Origin: Mnemiopsis leidyi
Taxonomy: Eukaryota; Ctenophora; Tentaculata; Lobata; Bolinopsidae
Length of the DNA: 64,000 bases
Direction of reading: 5' to 3'
NCBI GenBank assembly: GCA_000226015.1
Contig: JH154399.1
Location: 67,608 to 131,607 of the forward strand
Both the position numbers and the translations under genes were made by a program. Below the pieces are notes generated by a model that ran no database searches, had not been told where the DNA came from, and saw only the letters and a list, made by a program, of their open reading frames with translations. This document shows positions 1 through 12,069 of this stretch, piece by piece (position 1 is the stretch's first letter; every line of letters begins with the position of its first letter).

Positions 1-18
1 CACTACGGGTGCAAAATG

Positions 19-270
19 GCCCGGCAATAGGGTCCCATTAGAGTACCATTAAGGTCCCATTAGGGTCCCATTAGAGTACCATTAGGGGTGCAAAATGCCA
101 TGATGAGACATTGGGCCAATTTGGGCCAGCTTGGCCACAATTGGGCCATGGCGCCCGGGTCCCATTAGGGGTGCACTTTTGGGCGATAGAGTACCGTTAA
201 GGTCCCATTAAGGTCCCACTAGGGTCCCATTAGGGGTGCACTTTTGGGCGTTAGGGTCCCATTAGAGGTG
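19..270. repeat. GTCCCATTA-type short repeat field
   Basis: The motif GGTCCCATTAG and variants such as GAGTACCATTA recur about every 10-12 bases. They are interspersed with two copies of GGGGTGCACTTTTGGGCG and with GGGGTGCAAAATG. The field starts at the window edge, so its full length is unknown. It has no coding potential. Confidence 0.8.
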
Positions 271-1330
271 CATCGGTATTCTTTCATACGACCATGATAA
301 TATATGATATAATAGAACACAGAATCAGGTAGAAAGAGGGAGGATTTCTTTAGCTACTCTCTTTTGTTCTTTCGCAGCGAAGTAAGGGCTGTCTTCGTCT
401 GTGATACAAGTCCGACATTCCTCTTTATTATATGATATCGAAAGGTGGCAGATAACCATGTGCGAGACAAATAAAAACTCAAAAGGCTGGACAATACACA
501 TAATTTTTGTTGCAAAAAGTACAAACCGCACAGCGATGAGAGGTTTAGAATGATTACTAAATATGCTCTATGCTTGCAGTGAATTTGAAATACAAGCACA
601 TTGCTATTACGACACCTAACTCAAAGCACAACGGTCAATCTGCGAGTTAAAACAAAACTTTTCCCTGCCCGGACAATTTGTTAACTTTTGCTTTCGTTTT
701 TAAATCACCTGACCCTGTGACATGTTCATAATGACGATCAATTAATTTCTCGGTTAAGGACTGATGACAGCTGCTCATTTGACATTAAACTAGGTCACGA
801 TTTATAACTTTGTAAGGAGTGACTATGTATGCAAATCTAACTAGCTCTCCTAATGTACTACATTGGTTCGTATCCGGGTAGTCCATGAAACATAAAATGA
901 ATAAAACGCGTGAATTATGTGAGTCAAATGCCAACGATTAAAAGGATATAGATAAAATCATCAAATTATTCATTACCGGTAATCGAAATCTACTTTCATT
1001 TTGAAAATATAACAGCTTATTATTTTGAAATTGTTATTGCTAAAGTCTCTATGAAATTTTAGCTGGGAAAATATTTCGAAAGTAAAATCACACAAGAGAC
1101 TCCCTCCCTCTAATTTATTTAGTGACACATCACGCCACTAAAATCAACATTCAGCAAAGTTTCAGAACCGAATTCAATTTGAACTTCTTTCTCTTCGTCT
1201 CTTTTAAAGTTTAACTGTTAATTAACTAATTAACGAACTAAAATAATTGTTTTCATACTATTGTCACCCTGGTAACGTTACCATATTAACGGCGGGGTAA
1301 CGGTAACTGTAACCCTGGTAACCGATGCTG
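271..1330. other. intergenic, no gene recognised
   Basis: AT-rich sequence with only short open frames that look random. Around 1265-1325 there is a cluster of GGTAAC/GTTACC words, several mutually inverted, next to the 3' end of the minus-strand gene at 1331-2401. Confidence 0.6.
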
Positions 1331-2401
1331 TTACGCCTCAATCCGACTTGTTAGCTTCATCATGTCTCTGCCAGTGTTCAGCCAGTAAATCTCCTGTACA
1401 AAATGTCTACAGTTACTGGTAAACACGTTGTACTGGTAATGTCTCTCGAACATTTCCCTCCCCTCAGGACAAAATGAAAGACTTAACCCCTCCAGCCAGG
1501 TGAGAAGAATCCCGGAGCAGCAGCTCTGGCTCGCTACTCCAGGTGATGTCCTCCAGACGTTCGTCTCCACTTAGCCTCTTGATGACGTCATCTTTGTTCA
1601 GACTGTGCTGAAGCACCAGTCTGTCTTGCTGTTTCTCCTGAGATAGGTGCTGTTTGGTAACGGGAGTTGTGCTACCTGGGAAACGGGAGTTGTCACCTGG
1701 GAAACGGGAGTTGTGTTCCCTGGGAAACGGGAGTCGTGTAACCTGGGAAACGGGAGTTGTGTTACCTGGGAAACGGGAGTTGTGTTACCTGGGAAACGAG
1801 AGATGTTCGGTCTGAGATACAGAAGAAGTTGTTCGCTCGTTATTCAAAAACATTTTGATATGGCAATAAAACTGCACGTGCTGAACTCACAACGGTTTGC
1901 AAATAATTGATTCTAAACAAGTAACAATAACCTGCCACATGCATAATTTAAACTAGAATCAAACACAATCTGACAACAACTAACAAAAGAACATTTTAAG
2001 AAATTCCAGCTAACCTGTGACCAGTAATGTTTCACTCCCATGGGATCCTCTGTCTCAAAGACAATGTACGCGTGAAAGGCAACATCCAGATCAGTCGGCA
2101 TATGTCTTAATATGGGTTGGTTTAACTGGGTCTTCCACACTGAAATCTCCTGGGTTTTGTGGGTCTCCATGTTGGCGCACAGCGCGCCCACGTCCACCGC
2201 CCTGTGCGCCTTCTTTCCATAGAGATACACTTCTGTGCCGTTCCCTGATAGCTCCGAGCTGAAAGAGTATGCCTGGTCCATCATTATCTCTTTGAGACTC
2301 CGATCTGTGAGCTGGAGTATTGTCAGGATTATCAGACTGGATGTCAGGAAGATGTTGGCTATTATTATCTTGGCTATCGTTATCTTCTTCATTGTGGTCA
2401 T
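1331..2401 (-). CDS. membrane-anchored protein with LRAT/NlpC-P60-like (permuted papain-fold) motif; one frameshift
   Basis: Two exons on the minus strand, 2401-2015 and 1637-1331, are joined in phase 0 (donor CAG/GTTAGC, acceptor TATCTCAG). Residues 6-32 form one hydrophobic helix (KITIAKIIIANIFL...), so the protein is probably a type II membrane protein. A strand containing FHAYIVFETED (about 109-119) is followed by HYWSQEK. Near the C-terminus comes YNVFTSNCRHFVQEIYW. A His-bearing strand followed by NCxHF is the pattern of LRAT/H-RAS-like and related permuted papain-fold enzymes, so a thiol acyltransferase or hydrolase is possible. This is an inference from motifs. Exon 2 is 307 nt and needs one base fewer to stay in frame; the shift lies between GGVKSF and PEGREMF, near a TTTT run, and would give about 230 residues. 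It may be a sequence error or a young pseudogene. The upstream TTG-initiated extension was rejected in favour of the ATG at 2401. Confidence 0.55.
1655..1800. repeat. minisatellite, about 20-24 bp unit
   Basis: About six or seven copies of ACCTGGGAAACGGGAGTTGT with small length changes. It lies inside the single intron of the LRAT-like gene, about 20 bases upstream of its exon 2 on the minus strand, so the array abuts the splice acceptor. Confidence 0.9.
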
Positions 2402-2790
2402 CTGTGTCAGGTTGAGCGGGGTTAGTGTTCGTTTATACAAGAAAAATAAGTTAAGCAGTTACACACAACAAAACACGTACTACTATGCAACCAGCAACTA
2501 ACTATTTCTCGTCATGTCATGCTAGTTCTATTAACGCTGACATCATCTAAAAAACGTGACTTTCGCATATGACCATCCTGCTGTATTAAGTTACACCACG
2601 TGGCATTGTCGCGTGTCATTGCACGATGATAACGTGACCAGTGTCACCTTGGCAACCAGGCAGGGCTGTGTTGTTAGTTCGGAACTATTGGAGTATCGGG
2701 GCGGAAAAGAGGGTGGGGTTTTCATCTGTGTTTTAACCAAGTATTACTCTGCCAAAGGTATACCGCTATGTACTGACATACTCTTCTCTA

Positions 2791-2971
2791 ACTATACTCT
2801 ACTATACTCTACTATACTCTACTATACTCTACTATACTCTACTATACTCTACTATACTCTACTATATCCTACTATACTCTACTATACTCTACTCTACTCT
2901 ACTATACTCTACTATACTCTACTATACTCTACTATACTCTTTTATACTCTACTATACTCTACTATATCCTA
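2791..2971. repeat. 10-bp satellite (CTCTACTATA)n
   Basis: About 18 nearly perfect copies of a 10-bp unit with a few variants (CTCTACTCTA, ATCCTACTAT). The unit is one helical turn long. It makes a spurious open frame rich in Tyr, Leu and Ser on the plus strand, which is not a gene. Confidence 0.95.
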
Positions 2972-2974
2972 CTG

Positions 2975-5900
2975 ATCGTTACTTGTTATGGGTGAATCAA
3001 TACTAATTCTCTTATTACAATATACATTTATGAGACTTCGTTGGTTTTTTAGTTTCTACGGTTGCTAAAAGATGTACCAATATATTAGAAAACATGCCAT
3101 AAGAAGTTTTACAAACTACGAAAAAAGCAAACTACAGCAAGCTTACAAAAGGTAGCTCTAAGTTTATTACATATCACGCCAACATTTAGATCGTATCAAG
3201 TATCAACATCATTACATCGTAATCAAGTATCAACATCATTACATCGTACCTACAGATGTAAATCTCCTACAGTTCTAGGAGCTGTGAACAATAACACTCT
3301 TACCTCAATCAACTAAAGTAAGCCAGAAATACGCGAGCAGGTCAACAACAAGCGTCAGTTTTACACAAAACTAATAATACATGTACAACATTCACTAGAG
3401 CGGGAGAGAAGTAGAGAAAATATCTACAGCGCGGTGCAGAGACAACACCCCTTGTACTCTTGGGAGTGTTCGTAGCTGGGTAGAGCCACCATGCACTGTA
3501 TACATTCGCATAATATGCTAAATCGTATCGACCTCATATTGTACTTACATATGTACAGCTCCTTAATCACAAGGTAAAAGCAATGAAAAATGGTTTTCTA
3601 ATCCCAATCGGTTAAAATTAAGCGAACAATTCGTTTTTCACACGCAAACCCCATTTTTACACAAATTTTAGTCCACGTTAAACATTGAAAAACATAAGAA
3701 ACGCAGTGTAAGGCAGAGAAATGAACGATGTAGAGCTGCCTCGATCCTGTGAGAATCCAAGTGATCTAATGTTGTGATGACATGATAGGGGGCTGGGGTT
3801 ATGACGAGTAATAATAATGACTTGTGCTTTATATATATACAAACTAATATAGTACTAAGTGGGCCGTGTGTTACTTCTTATAACAGACTGAACTCCAAAA
3901 TTAACATGGAAAGTTAACAACAGTCGGGTTTAGGTATTGATAATTCTGAAAGACTTCAGACCTGTTATGTAAAATAACAAATTTAGCAATTTTAGCTGTT
4001 GGCTGATGTTCTCTCTTATCCGATTTAAAAACATTCATTTACTCTCTCGGAGACATCTGAGAGAATGTAAATTAAATTATGTTTTTGGAGAAGAAGCGAA
4101 TTGAAGTCCAACAATATGATTTTAAAACTAGGCCAGACGGTAGTTCGCTTTTACACAAAAAAGTCTGTTAGCTTGTTTGGTTGAGAAAATTCTAAATCTA
4201 GATGTGCTCGAAAATCAAAAGTAATTGATAGACTGTCGCTCACAACCCTTACAAAATCACTGAATAAGAAACTTTCATATAGTTGAACTTGAAATACTTG
4301 AACCAATAAACTTATTCTAAATTTCTTGAACAATTGTTTCCCAAAGATAGGCATTCAGCCGCGATAAATTGCTGTTTATGTTTAATAAAAAGATCTTATG
4401 CCAGCGTTCTTAAATTAGCTTTTTTACCTAAAAATTTCACTTTCACTCTCACTTTCAGAACGACGCGGAAGAACTACAAAATGACAAAAAAGACATAACA
4501 GTTTGAGATGGAACTCAAAACACGTCGAGATTATTATGCGTAATACTTATATACTATTATAGTGTGCGTACTGTGTAATGTGTGTACTGTGTAATGTGCG
4601 TGTGTACGTGTGCAGTGGGTGCTGCAACTATGTGCGGCTGCTATACGGCTTCTTTACTTGATAATAAGATATTACTACCTGCAGTTTCCATGGCATTGGT
4701 GTCGCTATGGTATTTCTAAATGTCCCCATGGTATTTTTGTGTTTTAACATTTTTGCCATATTCACTGACACCATGATTTGACACAAGGTAAGTGCTGATA
4801 GCTTAATTTGTTCTGAAAATGTAGTAGAGTAGTAGTGAGAATGAGAGCTTCCGTTTTTAACAATTTTATTTTAAAATACATGTTCCAATTATTTCATCTT
4901 CATTCACAGAGCAGAAGTTTCGCCCATCAGATATCAAACCCATTTAGAGTAAGATTTTCGTTTTTCAATTTTTTTACGCATCTTTTGCAGAAATTTTTGA
5001 CATAATGATATTATAAAGTTATGATACTTTCCAATTGGTATAAAGGTGGGCTAAAAAATGTCTAGTTATGCTAGATGAATTTTCCATTTGATTTCTAAAT
5101 ATGTGAACTGGTCTCTAGCCTTATCCAAATTGTTTCATTTGATTTTTTGCGATTATTGCGATTTCCGATTGTATTTGAATGTATTTTTTCAAACAAATAC
5201 TGTGTTTCATTCAGCATTAAAATGTTTTAAATCAGTTAAATCATTTTGAAAATAATCTATCTTAATAAGTCAAATCTATGTTAATTTATACTTTGGGGTC
5301 TGAACGTGTACTCGATATGACGATCGATGATTTAAATAATGCCGCTAATAACGAACGAATATCGACTATTCCCAGCAATTTCAAGCATTTCTCATGGCCG
5401 AATAGAAGCATCTGGTGTACGTACACAAGCAAGTACCGTTCGTTCGTCTATTAATAGCAAATATTATACACGCCGCCAATTTCATGACTTATACAAACTA
5501 GGAAATACCCGACGTGAGGGAAGGCGCGGAATAAACTTTAGCATAACTTTTTCAATGTTACTACCCACTTTGGCAGTTTGAGCCGCGCACGTACGTTTGA
5601 ACAGTACCAGACCTTGTCACGGTTGTGGTTATACCATACTTTCTTTACGTTGCTTGAAGACTGATTCTAATTACCAACTCGTCAAATCCCTCCGGTCGGT
5701 AGAAGCTCAGTTCATTGACCTCTTTACTTATAGCGAACTTTACATTATATCTTGGTTTCTCCGAAGGTAGAGACCTAGACAAAAAGCAATTAAACAAGTT
5801 TCTTAAAAATCAAGAATTAAAAATGAAAATTAAATTGTCGCTAAATTGATATGCCAGTTACAAATAAACTTGAAATTTGGCAGAAAGCCTTAATTCCAAA

Positions 5901-6590
5901 TTCATTAAAATTATAACAAATTTACAATATAAACACACAGTCAATCTAGCGACCTATAGCTTACAAATAATTTGTCGATTTAGTTGCAGGTCACCGTTAT
6001 CGCCAGACAGCAAAAGCCAAAAAGTTAAACTAATATACATACACTTTACTTCATGAGCCTAACTATTCCAAAAGAAGATCTATAAAAAAGTGCGAAAAAT
6101 ACATCATATTATACTAGGATATAAGGATCAAAAAGCTGGTTTAATATTTATTGAGATGAGCGATTGCTTTATTCTAGTGACTCATCGTTGTGCCATTGCC
6201 ATGCAGAGATGCATATTGTATAATATTATAAACATAACAATCAAATTACTTTCAATAATATTGCTTATACAGCGCTGTCTTGAACAAAACAATCTGATTG
6301 CTAGAATTGACTTTGCGACAAACATAATTGCGGATTAAAAAACAAATATGTGGCATCATCACATCGTGTCAATGTAATCGTGCAAAACACTTGCTAACAA
6401 ATACTTCATGTGAGGTTAAGAAAAGATCCAAACTCGATGCTAAAATTTAAAAGTGAAGGTTAAAAGATCTTTTGCGTTATTCAACTATCTATATAGATTA
6501 ATTCATCAACTTATTGTACAAATTTCACTCCATCAAAGACGACGAAAATTCTCGCAATAAATGAAATTAATATAAAATAGGATAACGTTT
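2975..6590. other. intergenic, little recognised
   Basis: No multi-exon gene is seen here. A 37-codon Cys-rich minus-strand frame (3424-3537) is listed separately. A TGTGTACTGTGTAATG duplication is present near 4570-4600. The plus-strand frame at 5339-5581 has no family features. Confidence 0.5.
3424..3537 (-). CDS. possible small Cys-rich peptide or terminal exon
   Basis: A 37-codon ATG-to-TAG frame on the minus strand. It reads MRSIRFSILCECIQC, then MVALPSYEHSQEYK, then ends GCCLCTAL, giving six cysteines. It has higher GC than its surroundings and looks protein-like. No family is recognised, no signal peptide is clear and no partner exon was identified. It could be a stand-alone peptide, the last exon of a gene whose other exons I missed, or chance. 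Confidence 0.2.
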   Translation of the reverse strand: MRSIRFSILCECIQCMVALPSYEHSQEYKGCCLCTAL

Positions 6591-8583
6591 CTACGCCAAC
6601 CTGGCGATAAAATGTCCGAAAATCCCAGCCAAGACAAGTCCGAAAAGAGAAACAGTAACGCGACTAGCTCCGTTACAATAAGGATCAGAGCAGGCAGTAC
6701 AAGAACAGTTTGAGTTTCCCGCTTCTCTGCAGAGTCGTTCTTTCTCCTCACACCCAGCTAAACCGTAACTCTCGTATAGACAACCCTGGGATAGGTAGTT
6801 AGTAGGTCTTAGTAAGCAACGGTTGTTTTGTAGGTTGATAACCTACTGTCGCTTCTATAACGCGCAGTCACGCATTTCAGGCCTGGAGATATTTCAGGCC
6901 TGGCGACAATTCGAAAAAATTCCTGTCACGCATTTAACGGTTGTAGAAAACGACAAGTTTAAGACTTCTCCACAAAAGCGTAATTAATAGATTACAATGA
7001 ATGTAAGATTAATATAGCATCTATCTCCGTCGGGAAAAGGGCAAACACCTCCCACCACCTAAGAGCAGCTTAAGCTTTAAGAACCGCCAAAGAACCGGTT
7101 AAGAACCATTAAGAGCCGGCTAAGAACCGCTTAAGAACCGCTTTCTAGCTAGCAGCAACCAAACCTAAGCCCTAACACCAACCCTAACCATGACCCTCAT
7201 CCGCAAGTGGTTCTTAAAGGGTTCTTTACCGGTCCTTAGGCGGTTCTCAAGCGGTTCTTAGATGGTTCTAAATCTTTAATGTCACTGCTGTCTATCTAGC
7301 GGTTCTTAACGGTTCGTAAGCAGTTCTTAAGCGGTTCTTAAGCGGTTCTTGGCCGGTTTTAAGCGGTGGTTCGACGGTTCTTAGCCGTCTCTAAGGGGTT
7401 CTTAAGCGGTCCTTAAACGGTTCTGAAGCGGTGTGAGGTGTTTTCCCCATAGGCCTATCCGTCTTCCAACTTTTATTTGTAATTTAAGATCTGATAAGCA
7501 AGATCTGATAAAATCCTCGAAGCTCGTGAAAAAACTTGAAGATTAAATCCTATAACATTAGCAAAAATACTAAACGTTAACACACATACATGTACAAAAG
7601 TAACATGAAGTAACATGCATACATAAGTATAATATCTAAGATGCACGAAAGTAACTTACCTTAGTAAGGAGCGAAGTGGCGTTAGTGTCACTACCGTTCA
7701 TGAAGGTCATGTAGTAACAGTCACTAGACTGCATACACACTGTTTTACTTTTCTCCACACACGTGTCGTTCGTCATGGTGGCGTTGCAGTACACGCAGTA
7801 TTCTGGGAGGGTCGTTTTAACAAAAACTAAAGTCGAACTGATTGAAGAAGCTGGGGGAAGTTTAGTGATACGATTAAACAGATACAATATTGAACAAACG
7901 ATAAAATAGATACAATATTGAAAATAAAACTTGGAGAATTGTTCATTTTCTTAACGTCCTAAACAGTGGAAAGGAGTTAAACACGAATTGATTCATGCCC
8001 GTGCCACAAAAAAAGTTAAGACCTAACATCACTAATTAAAATACTAACTTTGAAAGCTTCTGATCAACCTCAAACAAAGTATCTGAACTGCAATTAAAAA
8101 GAAGCTGTTTAACTTACCAGGCGAGTCCTGATTGTAGCGGTAGTAGCTAGCTCGGGAGTAGCCGATTCTTGAGTAGGCAAATAGCGTCATGTATGTCAGA
8201 ACCGTGCTCCTACTGTAGCTTGTTCTAAAAATGTGGAGTCAGTTTAGTATCAAATACATTGTTTAGTGCAGTTCTAACCAAACTGTAGCTTGTTCTAAAA
8301 ATGTGGAGTCAGTTTAGTATCGTATTGTTGCGATCTTTCAAAACTACCTTAAATCTGTTGCAACAGTGAATAAAAACCACAGCAAGTAAAAACGATAACG
8401 ACGACAACACTAATGACGGCAAGGTTACCTGGAGTAGTACTTGGTTCCCCTGGTGGTCCTCACACTGGAGCTGCTTCTGCTGCTCCTGTAGCTGCCCCCT
8501 CTACTTCCCCCGCCCCTCGCACCTCTACTCTGTACACACGTTATCAGGAGAAGGGTACATAGCAGTCCTGTCACCAGCCTCAT
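6591..8583 (-). CDS. Ly6/uPAR (three-finger) GPI-anchored protein with Arg/Ser/Gly/Tyr-rich N-terminal region
   Basis: Four minus-strand exons splice cleanly: 8583-8429, 8224-8118, 7802-7660 and 6785-6591, giving 199 residues. Residues 1-19 are a signal peptide (MRLVTGLLCTLLLITCVQS). Residues 20-87 are a low-complexity stretch with RGGGSRGGSYRSSRSSSS and several SYSR/GYSR/YYRY segments. The rest is a cysteine-rich domain from about 89 to 173. It opens with CxxC (YCVYC) and closes with CSDPYCN, the C-terminal CN signature of LU domains; it has 12 cysteines, more than the usual 8-10. Three NxT/S sites are present. After CNGAS a hydrophobic tail (VTVSLFGLVLAGIFGHF) predicts GPI anchoring at the outer plasma membrane. 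Ly6 proteins are receptor modulators or ligands; the partner here is unknown. Signal, LU core and tail are seen directly; GPI attachment is inferred. Confidence 0.86.
7039..7448. mobile_element. MITE-like element with inverted AAGAACCGC subterminal repeats
   Basis: The ends are imperfect inverted repeats: left GGGCAAACACCTCCCACC, right (reverse complement) GGGGAAAACACCTCACACC. Inside, the left half carries tandem TTAAGAACCGC words and the right half their inverse GCGGTTCTTAA, around a short unique core with CCCTAA-like words. About 410 bp with no coding capacity. It lies in the last intron of the Ly6-like gene. No clear target-site duplication was found, so the class is undecided. Confidence 0.6.
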
Positions 8584-8985
8584 CTTTCTGTTACAGTGAG
8601 AAATTGTAGTAGACCTTGCAAACTGTCTCTAAACTTTCTGTTAAAGTTAGAAATTATAGTAGACCTTGCAAACTGTCTCTATTCTTTCTGTTATAGTTAG
8701 AAATTATAGTAGACCTTAGAAACTGTCTCTATTCTTTCTGTTATAGTTAGAAATTATAGTAGACCTTAGAAACTGTCTCTAATCTTTCTGTTATAATTAG
8801 AAATTATAGTAGACCTTAGAAACTGTCTCTAATCTTTCTGTTAGAGTGAGAAATAGTAGACCCTGGAAACTGTCTCTAATCTAATAGTAGACCTTGGAAA
8901 CTGTCTCTAATCTTTCTGTTAGAGTGAGAAATTGTAGTAGACCTTAGAAACTGTCTCCTATCTTTCTGTTAGAGTGAGAAATAGT
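8584..8985. repeat. 50-bp tandem repeat upstream of the Ly6-like gene
   Basis: About eight copies of a 50-bp unit (CTTTCTGTTATAGTTAGAAA followed by TTATAGTAGACCTTAGAAAC and a short tail), some with internal deletions. On the minus strand the array ends exactly where the Ly6-like coding sequence begins: the unit's AACAGAAAGAATAG is AACAGAAAGATGAG at the gene. The start codon is therefore part of the proximal repeat edge. Confidence 0.92.
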
Positions 8986-11900
8986 CTCAAATTGTTTTTT
9001 GGTACGAAACATTTAGAATTCTAATTTTAGAATACATAGGATAATGCCCACCGTGATAAAATTTATATCTAATATAGAAAATTTTTAGATATATTTAACA
9101 TGGAACAGTGGAGCAAGCGTCACTCGATTAATTGTTTTAATTTTTGGCCAAAATCGAAATATTTCGTCTTTTTTCAGAACTCAATGAGCAAAGTAAGGAA
9201 CAGTTCATGCTATCCCTCTAGCTAAGTTAATCGATTCGGATCAACATTGAATAATTAATCCGCTAAGGATGGTGATAAAAACTCAAAGTACACTTTCACT
9301 GGCACGAGCAGAGCTTCAAGGAAAAAAACAATTTCATGATATTACCAATTACTTTGATTAAAATTGTGCTTGCCTGATTAAAAACTGAAAGACTCAAAGT
9401 AAGATTGAACTTAGCATGTTCACTTCTAACGCTATTAATTAAGTTAAATTTTATCTGTAACTTACAGACGGCAATTAGAACCGAAATTAAGGAGAAACTA
9501 TCGCAGGAAGTAGCCAAGAACAGAAATTATCGTTACTAAGTTACTACTTGTGGAGGTATATGGTGCCTTATCTGAATCTACCGATGTCAGTTAAAGCATT
9601 AAAACAGCTGGAATAGAGAATCAGTTTTGTTATCCTGAATAGAGTTTCAGTTTTGTTCTCCTGAATCGCCATGTACAAGGAAGGGAAAATTGTTCTATCC
9701 CTATAAAAATATACAACGTCATTTAAATGAACAGGTGAAACTGTATGTTAATAAAGCCTGTTACACATCACTGTAAACTGTAAATTGTAAAATGACTATA
9801 ATGCCATGTAGTTGGCACCCGTGTACGGAAACAAAAGAAGTGCAATATTAGAAGCATTAACACGTTAGCAGTTATAAACTATGCAGTATATTTTTGAGCT
9901 GACGTGAATAAGGAGGATAGGAACTCCGTCTCGAATTGAAACAAACAAGGATAAGAACAATTACAGACTGTTTAAAAGATGGCTTAAATACATTGTCTAG
10001 CCAAACAAATGGCTTAAATACATTGTAGTCTAAAAACAATGTAGTTTACACTCTAAAGATTGATAGAGGAGGATTCTATTATTAAAACCGTATCTTTTGT
10101 TGTGGATCACGAGTTAAACAACCAATACAGCAATGCGTGCTGCACGCAACACTGTAGACACATGATGAGTTACAGTGCAACGTAGAGCAGTGTACAAACA
10201 CATGTGTACAGGCTACTGCAGGTACAATGTATATTGTGTATTGTACACGCTAATGTGGCATTCAGGAATAACGTACATTGTTATCCAATGGATAACATCC
10301 ATGGCAACTACGGAAAATCATCTATTACCACAGTCATGACAAATGACTAATGCATGATAATGCATGCTTATGTACTTTAACGATTTGCACAGCACAGCTT
10401 AATGCTTTAATGTTTACTTCGTACCAGTTAGCACAGTTTTTCAGAGACACTAACTCTAAGTACAGCGGTCATGCTGAGAAGTAATACAACCTTGTGGAAG
10501 GCTTCCCACAACTTGTAGCTGAGAAAGTTAAACAGAGTTGACAAAATCACGTACCGAGGAAGTACCGGTAATTGGCAGAGTTAAAAACACGCTCGGTATA
10601 GAAACGTGAGCAGAATGATTAGCGAACAATGGTAGCAAGACAGGAAACAAACAAGAACACGATGCTCTGTAGATGTATTAGGCGGGAAGCAACATACGGC
10701 TACGCTAAAAGGAGGTGTACTTGTGGCCTTCTAACTTCCGAGCAGTATTGAAGTTATCATGTAGTCGAGTTTATTCCTGATTCCATACAACTGAGAAAGG
10801 TATTCGCTAACGATCAATGTCATGCTGCCGAGGTCCGTAAAAGCAAGGAATATAACGAGGAATTCAGGAAACTATTTGGAATACGAAGGTATGGTATCAA
10901 GAAGATATCGTAAAGTTATGTTTCCGAGGGTCTTAAGGTCAACTCTGCTAAATAGGAAGCGTGAGTTATTTGATGTGAGTGAAGCCTCATTAACTCTAAG
11001 TACTCAAACAGGATTTCAGTAACAACAAAATCATGCTGAACAAACTTCACATAAAACCTGATCCAAAAATGAATATGCAATAAAACCCTTCCAAACGTGT
11101 GAAGATCTAATAATAAAATGTGTAAAGCACTAAAATAAGCTAAAATAGATTATGTATGAGACAGAAATCCTGCACTAACAAAGCTATACCCCGCAAGGAA
11201 ATAATTGACAATTTTCTGTGTACAAATAACTAAATAAGCGTCCTCCCACATGACCTAGTCAATCTAAAATACTGACTATACCGTGCCGGGAAACAGTGCC
11301 GAGATACTCCCAACTTCTCTTTGAAGCCCGACATCTGGTCAAACCCTATAACAGCTCGCTTGACCATTCCTAAATCGCGTGAAATTGTTCCACACACAAA
11401 TACTCGAGCACTAGCGAATTACGATATTTATGGCTTGTTATAGTCAAGATTTGAATGTTTGGGGTGGGAAGCCAGTACTAGTCAATGTACGTTCATAGTA
11501 TCTTGGTTGTTGAATACCTGATATTGTTTTGCTTAGGTACTTGAAAGAAATGCATCCCGATCATTCCATTCAGTCATCTCTGACACTATAGACACCCACT
11601 TTGCAACATATGCAACAATGAAAGTTTATAAAAGAGAAAAAAATCGCTTAAACTGACGTCCACGTTACGGCTTCCGCTCGGAGAAAGTAAGTTTAAAAGT
11701 ACCCCTCGCTGGAGATGAACTCTGTTAAAATCTCAAGAAAACGGAACTAAACATTTGATATCCGAGCGTAGTCGTGTACATAAGACAGTCTTAAGGACTC
11801 ACCTAATTTCAATAATTCGTACTTGAAGTTATAACACAGCTGACGACCATAACATGATTTCGATCGTCGACTAAAGGCAGTCCTATGTTCTTGTGTGATA

Positions 11901-11998
11901 GAATCTTGAATCACGATTACACGATGTTTTTACATGAAGATTGCAAAATATCATAACACATTACAATAGCAAAAATTGGGTATCAAAAAAATGTAACT

Positions 11999-12069
11999 CG
12001 CCAACTAGGAGGTTAACTAAAACGCCAACTAGGAGGTTAACTAAAACGCCAACTAGGAGGTTAACTAAA
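11999..12069. repeat. 24-bp tandem triplication
   Basis: Three copies in direct orientation of a 24-bp unit, CGCCAACTAGGAGGTTAACT plus AAAA; the last copy is incomplete. Confidence 0.9.

Noticed and set aside
1470-1510. A 25-nt intron (GTTAAGT...CCTGAG) to explain the frame change in the LRAT-like gene
   Set aside because: Removing it does not restore the frame that encodes YNVFTSNCRHFV; a single extra T does.
8118-8583. Prion/Shadoo-like origin of the RGG- and Tyr-rich region of the Ly6-like protein
   Set aside because: The resemblance is only compositional (RG/GS repeats, YYRY). The following domain is clearly LU-type.
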